NCBI GenBank assembly: GCA_003402375.1 | Contig: QFXJ01000051.1 | Span: forward strand, 1-64,000 | Source of the DNA: Candidatus Nitrotoga sp. CP45 | GTDB lineage: Bacteria > Pseudomonadota > Gammaproteobacteria > Burkholderiales > Gallionellaceae | Length of the DNA: 64,000 bases | Reading direction: 5' to 3' | Part shown: piece by piece, positions 56,986 through 64,000 of the stretch | Numbering within the stretch: position 1 is the stretch's first letter | Layout of the letters: each line of letters begins with the position of its first letter | Program-made: the position numbers and the translations under genes | Notes under the pieces: model-generated | The model's input: the letters and a program-made list of their open reading frames with translations, nothing else | Told to the model about the DNA's origin: nothing | Databases searched by the model: none

Positions 56986-57507
56986 TGGTGTTCCTCTATA
57001 CAGAGTAAATAATGTCACGAAATTTCCCAAGTCCTCACCCCGATCAAGAACCTTGAATACCTCCAGAGCCACAGATACACCCGAAACCACACATTAACAA
57101 TCCGCCGCCTTTCGATCCAGATTCTTCCCCATAACAGGAGAAAATGGAAAAGCCTGACGACGAAAGCAAGACATAATTCGAGGAGTAGTTGGAGGCTGGA
57201 TTATTGAAAATAAAAAGATGCAACAAAACAAAAAGTAGCTGGGCGGACAGGTATACGTTAGCGCTTTACCTGTCGCGCCTTTTAACTTTTAGTATATTTT
57301 CCAGGTGCATCTCCCCAACGTTTTTGATCAACTACTGGACCATAATTGTTATGGCTCCAGCTTCAACTCGTTAAACCATTTCAGTACTCCAGCAAGTGAG
57401 CCACGTTTATTTTCCATTGTAGCCAATCGGTTGTTGTTGCTATTACTATAAACAGCATAAACATACTTGCCAGGATGATAATAAGCGTGGTGCTTATTTC
57501 CAGCCCG
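56986..57507. other. Non-coding region between CHRD gene and RAYT copy 2
   Basis: About 520 bases. A glycine/cysteine-rich minus-strand frame (57044-57226) has no ribosome site and is not accepted. No other gene was found. Confidence 0.4.
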
Positions 57508-57534
57508 GTTGGGCTGAATGAAATGAAGCCCAAC
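57508..57534 (+). repeat. REP palindrome, forward copy, left of RAYT copy 2
   Basis: Complete TTGGGCT/AGCCCAA arms with the full core, followed by CATCACA as at 55536-55549 and 59944-59972. It immediately precedes the second RAYT remnant. Confidence 0.75.
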
Positions 57535-57555
57535 ATCACAGAGGAATGAACACAC

Positions 57556-57930
57556 GCGTTGCCAACGTGCCGATGCAGCGTGAAATACATACTTTTTTAC
57601 TGTTAATCTGGCTGAACGGCGCTCCGATTTATTGGTGCGGCATATTGATGATTTGTGCGCAGTCATGAAAACGGTGAAAGACGCACATCCGTTTGCCATC
57701 CTGGAGATGGCGGTGCTACCCGAACACCTGCATGCGATATGGTGTTTACCACCGGGCGATGCCGACTACCCGATGCGTTGGTCGCTCATCAAAGTCGGGT
57801 TTTCCCGGCGGCTGGCAAGAGGCGAGCACATTCGAGCCAGCCGCCAAGCCAAGCGCGAGCGCGGCATCTGGCAGCATAGGATTGGGGTGTGCAAATAGGT
57901 GATGGCGTAGATGGTTATGGTGAACGGTGA
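57556..57930 (+). pseudogene. RAYT copy 2, internally deleted
   Basis: Nearly identical to copy 1 in LAERRSDLLVRHIDDL, TVKDAHPFAIL and the HUH motif LPEHLHAIW (here followed by CLPPGDADYP), and it keeps the frame GFSRRLARGEHIRASRQAK that copy 1 lost by insertion. The start ATG has become ACG. About 140 bases, including the YNPVKHG tyrosine region, are deleted between GAGCG-type repeats, and the sequence jumps to the shared 3' end (GGATTGGGGTGTGCAAATAG). Confidence 0.75.
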
Positions 57931-57933
57931 AAT

Positions 57934-57960
57934 GTTGGGCTTCATTTCATCTGGCTTAAC
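57934..57960 (-). repeat. REP palindrome, reverse copy, degenerate, right of RAYT copy 2
   Basis: Left arm TTGGGCTTCATTTCAT intact, right arm changed (CTGGCTTAAC). It lies three bases after the RAYT copy 2 end and about 105 bases before the accessory three-gene cassette. Confidence 0.6.
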
Positions 57961-58065
57961 CTACTAAGCCATTGGTTTTATATAAAAGCTGTATCAGTTG
58001 AAGACACTGGTGTAGGATAATCGTACTCAAATCGAGCACGCCGTGCATAAATTACTGAGAGAGAT

Positions 58066-58779
58066 ATGCGAATAGTTGTTACTGATCTAACGCGATTCCA
58101 AAACCAAGAGTTGCTCTGTCTCGCAGGCCTTACAGAAGATGGGCAGCAGTGTATACGCCCATTATCAGCTTCCAAACCAGGCTATCTTTCATTCACAATG
58201 TGCAAAAAGTTGAATATTCTCCCTGGCACAATTCTGGATGGTACTTTTACCACACCTCTACATATTGATGCGCCTCATATTGAAGATATGCATTATTCAG
58301 ATTTAAAAACAGTAGGCGCAGTCGATTCGACTGAATTTCAATCCATCCTAGAGAAATCTTCCACCACATCAATCAAATCTGGCTTTGGTTGCACGAGCAA
58401 ACCAACTGATAAGGTATTAACCACCCCGCCCGCCAAGTCAATCATAACTCTGAAGCTCAATCCAAGACAGTTTCAAGTTGTTCAAAATAAATTCGATAAC
58501 GAAACAATTAAAGCCCATCTGACTGACAGTGATGGTTTAAAGTTGAGCTTCCTTTCAATCTCAGATTTGGGCTTCTACGTGAACGTAGGTCAGTCCGCGA
58601 CTCGAAAAATTAGCGCCAAAGAAATTACAGAGTTTATTCAAGAACAAGATGAGCTATTTGTCCGTCTCGGTCTGGGCAGAAAACATATAAGTGGTGATGG
58701 CAGGGAAGGCTATTGGATGCAAGTTAACGGGATATATACTTTCCCAGATTATCAAAAAATCGTGCGCACATATGAATGA
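58066..58779 (+). CDS. Probable dual-OB-domain protein, cassette gene 1
   Basis: A 237-residue soluble protein that opens MRIVVTDLTRFQNQELLCLA with QQCIRPLSASKPGY, and ends GREGYWMQVNGIYTFPDY. The pattern (beta strands with CIRPL, a flexible middle around 95-125, then a second strand-rich half with LKLSFLSISDLGFYV) resembles proteins annotated as 'dual OB-containing'. That label is from memory and moderately certain. OB folds usually bind nucleic acid or nucleotides. The stop overlaps the ATG of the DUF488 gene (ATGAATGA). The gene is AT-rich. Confidence 0.75.
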   Translation: MRIVVTDLTRFQNQELLCLAGLTEDGQQCIRPLSASKPGYLSFTMCKKLNILPGTILDGTFTTPLHIDAPHIEDMHYSDLKTVGAVDSTEFQSILEKSSTTSIKSGFGCTSKPTDKVLTTPPAKSIITLKLNPRQFQVVQNKFDNETIKAHLTDSDGLKLSFLSISDLGFYVNVGQSATRKISAKEITEFIQEQDELFVRLGLGRKHISGDGREGYWMQVNGIYTFPDYQKIVRTYE

Positions 58780-59227
58780 CATGGAAGAGATATTCACAAT
58801 CGGCTTTACAGCAAAACGAGCAGAAGATTTTTTCAAGCTATTAATAAACAAAAATGTTAAGACAGTTCTTGATGTTCGTCTAAATAACAAATCCCAACTG
58901 TCTGGATTTGCAAAAAAAGATGACTTAAGGTTTTTCTTAAGAGAATTTGGTGGAATTGCCTATATAGAGGCGAGAGACCTCGCGCCAGAAGCTGAGATTT
59001 TAAAACGTTACCAACGTAAAGAAATATCTTGGGAAGAATATGCTGATCGTTATTTGAATCTCATTAGCAAGAGAAACGTTGAACGGTTGATTGAAAAAAA
59101 TCAAGTAATTGGAAGTTGTCTATTATGTAGTGAACATCTGCCTCACCACTGCCACAGGCGGCTGGCAGCTGAATATCTGAATACTCAATGGGGCACTGCC
59201 CTAAAAATCACTCATCTAGTGAAGTAA
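58772..59227 (+). CDS. DUF488 domain protein, cassette gene 2
   Basis: A 151-residue DUF488 protein. It begins IFTIGFTAKRAEDFFKLL, has the conserved Asp-x-Arg in LDVRLNNKSQLSGFAKKDDL (Asp34, Arg36), and ends with the cysteine/histidine motif CLLCSEHLPHHCHRRLAAEY (Cys116, Cys119, Cys127, His128). The DUF488 reaction is unknown; the clustered Asp, Arg, Cys and His suggest an enzyme acting on a nucleotide or nucleic acid. The ATG at 58772 overlaps the previous gene by eight bases; an ATG at 58781 is also possible. The next gene begins four bases after the stop. Confidence 0.88.
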   Translation: MNDMEEIFTIGFTAKRAEDFFKLLINKNVKTVLDVRLNNKSQLSGFAKKDDLRFFLREFGGIAYIEARDLAPEAEILKRYQRKEISWEEYADRYLNLISKRNVERLIEKNQVIGSCLLCSEHLPHHCHRRLAAEYLNTQWGTALKITHLVK

Positions 59228-59231
59228 TAGC

Positions 59232-59915
59232 GTGCAAACTGAAAACACAAAAACACATTTACTGATTGCCTTACCTCGCTTGTTTTGCTTTAAGGCTATT
59301 TTTGACAAGACCGTCAGTTCAGTCCTTGATGGCCTTGGAGATGCGGATGTTTCGCTTGTTTCTGACAATGCAGGTAAAGCAAGGAAGTTGTTGGAATCCA
59401 AAGGACTTACCCCACACGAAGTAAAAATTTCAACCAAGCTAGACGCTAAAAACGCCCTAAAGAAATACAGTCATGTACTCGTATTTTGGGATGGTGAAGA
59501 ATTAACGGATATTATTTATTACGCTAAATATTTCAACAAACCCATCCGAATAGTTCCAGTACAAATAACTAAGGTCAGAAACAAAGACCATGACGAAGCG
59601 TTCGACGTTTATATTGGAAGAAAAACCCCGTGGGGCAATCCTTTTCCCATTGAACATGATGCACATGGCGACAAGCGAAAGGAGGTCATTGAAAAATTTA
59701 AAGTTTACTTTCAAGAGGAATTTATTGATAAACCCGACAACCTAAAACATCTGCTTACTCTTCGAGGAATGAGACTTGGTTGTCACTGTAAGCCGTTGCC
59801 CTGTCACGGGGATGTCATTGCTGACTTCATTAATAATTACTTTGACATTGCCGAACAACTCGATCAAATCGGAGAGAGTCAAACAAATAAGCCGAAGGTT
59901 TCCGAACATGTGTAA
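59232..59915 (+). CDS. Rossmann/SLOG-like + DUF4326 fusion protein, cassette gene 3
   Basis: A 227-residue two-domain protein starting at GTG 59232. The N-terminal 115 residues have alternating strands and helices with HVLVFWDGEELTDIIYYAKY, like the end of SLOG/YpsA-type nucleotide-binding folds, but the usual GSR and G-x-G sites at the start are replaced (ALPRL), so it may be a degenerate member. The C-terminal 100 residues are DUF4326: VYIGRKTPWGNPF (126-138), then LRGMRLGCHCKPLPCHGDV with Cys184, Cys186, Cys191, His192 and Asp194. It is the last gene of the cassette; a REP follows within 60 bases. Confidence 0.8.
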   Translation: MQTENTKTHLLIALPRLFCFKAIFDKTVSSVLDGLGDADVSLVSDNAGKARKLLESKGLTPHEVKISTKLDAKNALKKYSHVLVFWDGEELTDIIYYAKYFNKPIRIVPVQITKVRNKDHDEAFDVYIGRKTPWGNPFPIEHDAHGDKRKEVIEKFKVYFQEEFIDKPDNLKHLLTLRGMRLGCHCKPLPCHGDVIADFINNYFDIAEQLDQIGESQTNKPKVSEHV

Positions 59916-59943
59916 TCGAGAATCGATGGGGTTAGGCCTGTAA

Positions 59944-59972
59944 GCTGGGCTGAATGAAATGAAGCCTAAACA
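59944..59972 (+). repeat. REP palindrome, forward copy, with RAYT 5' fragment
   Basis: CTGGGCT/AGCCTAA arms with the intact core and the trailing CATCAC. About 25 bases further on, the DNA (TACCGACGTGCCGATAC) matches the start of the RAYT gene, so a whole RAYT unit probably once stood here. Confidence 0.65.
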
Positions 59973-60133
59973 TCACAGGCTACGGATGAAAAGATACTTT
60001 ACCGACGTGCCGATACAGCGGAAAGCACATGCAATCGGACCGGAACTAGCCGGATAAACCGTCTTTCAACCATACTACTTCTTGCTCCCCCCTGTTTTTC
60101 TACACCTACCGGTTTCAGGTACAATCGTGCGCA

Positions 60134-63100
60134 ATGACTGACCGCCCATCCCACCCCATTCCCACTGTTGGATCTCTTCAAGCTCGTCGTGCGGCACGTA
60201 TTGAATTGCTTGCTCCAATCGAGTTTCCGCTTGACCTGCCGGTAGTATTGCGGCGTGAAGAATTAGCGCAAGCCATCGTTGCCAATCAGGTGATCATCGT
60301 GTGTGGTGAGACTGGCTCTGGTAAAACCACGCAGTTACCTAAAATCTGTTTGAGTCTGGGCCGTGGTGTGCAGGGCGTCATTGCCCACACTCAGCCCCGC
60401 CGTGTCGCGGCGCGGTCTGTGGCAACGCGCATTGCGTTTGAACTGAAAACCGAGTTGGGCGGCCTGGTGGGCTATAAGATTCGCTTTAATGACAAGGTAT
60501 CGCCGGACACCTGCATCAAGCTGATGACCGATGGCATTTTGCTGGCGGAAATCCAGAGCGATCGGCTGCTAAAAAAATACGACACCATCATCATCGATGA
60601 GGCGCATGAGCGCAGCCTGAATATCGATTTCCTGTTGGGTTACTTCAAGCAGCTGTTGCCACGCCGCCGTGATCTCAAGCTCATAATTACTTCTGCAACG
60701 CTGGATGCGGAGCGCTTCGCTAAACATTTCAGCGGTGCGCCTATCATGCAGGTCAGTGGCCGCAGTTATCCGGTGGAGGTGCGTTACCGCCCGTTGCAGG
60801 AGAATGCCGAAGGCGAGATGCAGGATATTCCACAGGCGGTGTGTGCCGCGCTGGACGAACTGGCGGTGGATGGTTTGCGCGGCGACATTTTGGTATTTTT
60901 GCCGGGCGAGCGTGAAATCCGCGACACTGCGGAAGCTTTGCGCAAGCATCATCCTGTTGGCGTGGAAATCTTGCCGCTGTTTTCGCGTCTGTCAGCTGCT
61001 GAGCAGGATCGCGTATTCAAAACTTCCGGCATGCGCCGTGTCGTGCTGGCCACCAATGTCGCGGAGACATCCTTAACCGTACCGAATATCGGCTATGTGA
61101 TCGATAGCGGGCAGGCCCGTATCAATCGTTACAGCATACGGCAAAAAGTCGAGCAATTGCGCGTGGAGAAAATCGCGCGTGCCGCCGCCAACCAGCGCGC
61201 CGGGCGTTGCGGGCGGGTGATGAGCGGGGTATGCGTGCGGTTGTATGACGAGCCGGATTTTCTGGCGCGCACAGAATATACCGATGCGGAAATTTTCCGT
61301 GTGTCATTGGCAACCGTAATTTTGCGTATGAGTGCGCTGGGCTTGGGCGAAGTCGAACAATTTCCATTCATCGAGCCGCCCGGCTCGCGTTCAATTGCCG
61401 ATGGTTACCAGTTGCTGGCGCAATTGAATGCGATAAACGAAGAGCGGCAGCTGACACCGCTGGGACGCGAGTTGGCAAAGCTGCCGCTCGACCCAAAAAT
61501 CGCACGCCTGCTGCTGGCGGGAAGGCAATATCACTGTCTGCAGGAAATTCTCATCATCGCCAGCGCGCTATCATTGCAGGACCCGCGTGACCGTCCGTCG
61601 GAGTGGCGCAAAGCGGCGGATGACGCGCATCAGCGTTTTAATGATGAGCGCTCGGATTTTCTGGCCTATGTGAATTTGTGGGCATGGTTTCAAGAGGCAG
61701 TGAAGCATAAAAAATCCAAGCGCCTGTGGGCAAATGAATGCCGCGAGAAATTCTTGTCGCCACTGCGTCTGCGTGAATGGCATGAGCTGTATCAGCAGTT
61801 GCACGCGCAGGTTGCCGAGATGGGCATGCGGCTGAATGAAATTCCTGCCAGCTATGAAGAAATCCACAAGGCGCTGTTAACGGGCTTGCTGGGTAATATC
61901 GGCTGCAAGAGCGTGGACCGCGAAGCGCATTATCAGGGCGCGCGCGAAATAAAATTTTTTATCGTGCCGAATTCGGCGCTGGCGAAAAAAAGCCCAAAAT
62001 GGGTCGTGGCGGCTGAATTAACCGAGACGACGAAACTGTATGCCCGTTGTGTGGCGCGCATTGAACCGGAATGGCTGGAAGAAGTGGGTGCGCATCAGAT
62101 CAAGCGCCACTATTTTGATCCGCATTGGGAGAAGAAGGCGGCACAGGTAGTGGCATTTGAACGCAGCACCTTGTATGGCCTGATTATCAACCCGAAAAAG
62201 CGCGTGCATTACGGGCCGATGAACGTGGCGGAATCGCGCGCGATATTTATTCGCCAGGCGTTATTGGAGGGCGAATTTCATACACTCGCGCCCTTCTTCT
62301 CGCACAACCAGAAATTAATCCAGGACATTGAAGCGCTGGAGCATAAGGCGCGCCGACCGGATGTGCTGGTAGATGACGAATTGATCTTTGCCTTTTACGA
62401 TAGCATCATCCCGCCGCACATTTACAATGGCGCGGCATTCGAGGCATGGCGCAAGGAGGCGGAACGCGCCAAGCCGCGCCTGCTATATCTGCAACGTGAC
62501 GACCTGATGCGCCACGAGGCGGCGGGCATCACCACCGATCAGTTCCCCCCGCAATTGGTGATGAACAACATTAGCTATGCACTGGCTTATCATTTTGTGC
62601 CGGGCAAGAGCGACGATGGTGTGAATCTCACCGTGCCGCAGGCTCTGATTAATCAGGTATCCGCTCCACGTTGCGAGTATTTGGTGCCCGGCCTGCTGGC
62701 AGAAAAAGTGGCGCAATTGATAAAAACTTTGCCGCAGAAGCTGCGCCGCCATATGGTGCCGGTGCCGGAATTCGCCGCCTTGTTTTGTCGTGCGGTGCCG
62801 CCTTCGGATACGCCATTGTTGCAGGCTTTGGCACGCTATATCCGCGAACAAAAACAATTGGAAGTCCTGCTGGATGCATTTCGGTTAGAGCAATTGCCGG
62901 CCCACCTGCTCATGAATTTTTACGTCGTAGACGAGCATGGCAGACAGTTGGGGGTTTCGCGCAATTTCCTTCAGTTGCGTGCCGAGCTTGCGCCCAAGCT
63001 TGCGCCAGCCGCTGCAAAGGGTGCCGCCGCAGAACAAAAGCAGGTGCATTTTACCGATTGGAGTATGGGCGAAAATGGTTTGGGTGAATTCAAGGAAACT

Positions 63101-63895
63101 TCAGAAATACACCGCGCCGGACAAGTTGTAACGCTATTCAACGCCTTGGTGGATGAAGATGATGCGGTATCTTTACGGACATTCGATACCCGCGATGAAG
63201 CGCTGAGCGCCCATCGTATCGGATTACGGCGCTTATTTATGCTGGCGCTCAAAGAGCAGGTTAAATTTCTGGAAAAGAATCTTGGCTTGCAAGCAATGGC
63301 AATGCAGTTTTTGTCCTTCGGCAGCATCCAGGATTTGCGCCGCCAGATTTTGGCTGTCACCTTTGATCGCTGCTGCATGAATGAGCCCTGGCCGACAAAT
63401 GAAACCGAATTCGTTGCGCGTTGCAAGGAAGCCAAGAGCCGTTTGACGTTGGTGGCGCAGGAAATCGCGCGGCTGATCGGCGCAATTCTGGCCGAATATC
63501 AACTCGTATACAAAAAAATACAAGCTACCAAATCAAACGGGCAGGCCGTCCAGGATATGCGCACGCAGTACGAATGGCTGCTGCATAAGGAGTTTATCGC
63601 ACGCATTCCTTACGAGCGTTTACAGCATCTGCCACGCTATCTTAAAGCGATCAATGTGCGGTTGGAAAAGCTGCGCATCGATGCGGCACGTGATGCGCGT
63701 CAATACACGCAAATGCAATCCTTGCAGCAGGCTTGGCAACGTAAAGTAACTGCGCAGCAAGGCAATATTGATGCGCGGATGGAAGAGTTTGGTTGGCTAT
63801 TGCAGGAGTTACGCGTGTCGTTATTTGCGCAGGAATTGAAGACGCCGGTGATTGTGTCGGTGAAGCGGCTGGAAAAGTTGTGGGAACAAATGTAG
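60134..63895 (+). CDS. hrpA: ATP-dependent RNA helicase HrpA
   Basis: DEAH-box helicase of 1,253 residues, involved in RNA and ribosome quality control. Walker A is GETGSGKTTQ (about 56), the DEAH box is IIIDEAHERSLN (about 154), motif VI lies in NQRAGRCGRV, and the HA2 and OB-fold regions follow (about 430-680). The long C-terminal half is the DUF3418 region characteristic of HrpA. The ATG at 60134 is consistent with the family start, and length is normal. It stands alone between the REP region and a MITE. Confidence 0.97.
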   Translation: MTDRPSHPIPTVGSLQARRAARIELLAPIEFPLDLPVVLRREELAQAIVANQVIIVCGETGSGKTTQLPKICLSLGRGVQGVIAHTQPRRVAARSVATRIAFELKTELGGLVGYKIRFNDKVSPDTCIKLMTDGILLAEIQSDRLLKKYDTIIIDEAHERSLNIDFLLGYFKQLLPRRRDLKLIITSATLDAERFAKHFSGAPIMQVSGRSYPVEVRYRPLQENAEGEMQDIPQAVCAALDELAVDGLRGDILVFLPGEREIRDTAEALRKHHPVGVEILPLFSRLSAAEQDRVFKTSGMRRVVLATNVAETSLTVPNIGYVIDSGQARINRYSIRQKVEQLRVEKIARAAANQRAGRCGRVMSGVCVRLYDEPDFLARTEYTDAEIFRVSLATVILRMSALGLGEVEQFPFIEPPGSRSIADGYQLLAQLNAINEERQLTPLGRELAKLPLDPKIARLLLAGRQYHCLQEILIIASALSLQDPRDRPSEWRKAADDAHQRFNDERSDFLAYVNLWAWFQEAVKHKKSKRLWANECREKFLSPLRLREWHELYQQLHAQVAEMGMRLNEIPASYEEIHKALLTGLLGNIGCKSVDREAHYQGAREIKFFIVPNSALAKKSPKWVVAAELTETTKLYARCVARIEPEWLEEVGAHQIKRHYFDPHWEKKAAQVVAFERSTLYGLIINPKKRVHYGPMNVAESRAIFIRQALLEGEFHTLAPFFSHNQKLIQDIEALEHKARRPDVLVDDELIFAFYDSIIPPHIYNGAAFEAWRKEAERAKPRLLYLQRDDLMRHEAAGITTDQFPPQLVMNNISYALAYHFVPGKSDDGVNLTVPQALINQVSAPRCEYLVPGLLAEKVAQLIKTLPQKLRRHMVPVPEFAALFCRAVPPSDTPLLQALARYIREQKQLEVLLDAFRLEQLPAHLLMNFYVVDEHGRQLGVSRNFLQLRAELAPKLAPAAAKGAAAEQKQVHFTDWSMGENGLGEFKETSEIHRAGQVVTLFNALVDEDDAVSLRTFDTRDEALSAHRIGLRRLFMLALKEQVKFLEKNLGLQAMAMQFLSFGSIQDLRRQILAVTFDRCCMNEPWPTNETEFVARCKEAKSRLTLVAQEIARLIGAILAEYQLVYKKIQATKSNGQAVQDMRTQYEWLLHKEFIARIPYERLQHLPRYLKAINVRLEKLRIDAARDARQYTQMQSLQQAWQRKVTAQQGNIDARMEEFGWLLQELRVSLFAQELKTPVIVSVKRLEKLWEQM

Positions 63896-63904
63896 CTTTG
63901 TTAA

Positions 63905-64000
63905 GGGCGCCTCTAAAAATTAAGAGTTCTAAACAAGACTAGGCGCGAATAAAAAATGTTGACGCAGCATATACATTGATATGTAAGGAAACATTTTTTG
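63905..64000. mobile_element. MITE copy 2, cut by window end
   Basis: Starts with the same terminal repeat GGGCGCCTCTAAAAAT as the element at 32412 and continues with matching internal segments (AACAAGACTAGGC, GCAGCATATA, TTGATATGTAAG). The far end lies outside the window. It begins 9 bases after the hrpA stop. Confidence 0.75.

Noticed and set aside
57044-57226. A glycine/cysteine-rich minus-strand frame
   Set aside because: No ribosome site, low-complexity composition and no family; probably chance.

Overview
The window looks like a chromosome segment of a betaproteobacterium. The best guess is the Nitrosomonadales/Gallionellaceae neighbourhood, from gene content and order: def-fmt-rsmB-DUF4390-ntrY-like kinase-regulator beside LysM-dprA-smg-topA, a clustered argD-argF-argG, an asmA-mutY pair and a DUF1840 gene. 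This is inference from remembered synteny; no 16S gene or other marker is present, and I saw no tRNA, rRNA or CRISPR array.

Layout. 0.5-10.6 kb: mutY and an AsmA protein; a Tat-exported ferritin-like protein with a type-1 copper protein, ending at a clear terminator, followed by a SufR-like regulator; a membrane 'site-specific recombinase' family protein; a second AsmA protein. 10.8-19.5 kb: one very large cyclic beta-1,2-glucan synthase gene (about 2,900 codons). 19.5-20.5 kb: decayed DNA with an IS200-type transposase remnant and a possible tiny lipoprotein. 20.5-24.9 kb: yajQ, ppnP, argG, argF, argD. 25.3-29.2 kb: accessory and decaying region with two broken VOC genes, a small membrane protein, an SDR, a 93-residue orphan and an HNH-type protein, interspersed with REP palindromes. 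29.3-34.2 kb: thiC with a TPP riboswitch, a GH46 chitosanase, a 141-bp MITE, ttcA and pteridine reductase. 34.2-47.8 kb: housekeeping (MidA-like methyltransferase, topA, smg, dprA, LysM protein, def, fmt, rsmB, DUF4390, kinase and regulator). 48-55.4 kb: beta-lactamase-fold protein, PPK2, a 59-residue protein, cbpM-cbpA, mtfA, DUF1840, a broken gene and a phospholipase D-like lipoprotein. 55.4-60 kb: two decayed REP-associated transposase (RAYT) copies with flanking REPs, a CHRD protein and a compact three-gene accessory cassette. 60.1-63.9 kb: hrpA, followed by a second MITE copy cut by the window end.

Most unusual item: the cassette at 58066-59915. It encodes a probable dual-OB protein, a DUF488 protein and a Rossmann/SLOG-like-DUF4326 fusion, in overlapping or near-touching genes, AT-rich compared with hrpA and bracketed by REP sequences. 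It looks like a mobile nucleotide- or nucleic-acid-centred module of unknown function. Also notable: fmt has no ATG, GTG or TTG start that preserves its N-terminus; a REP/RAYT family spread over the window; a MITE with intact 4-bp target duplications; and several genes caught early in decay.
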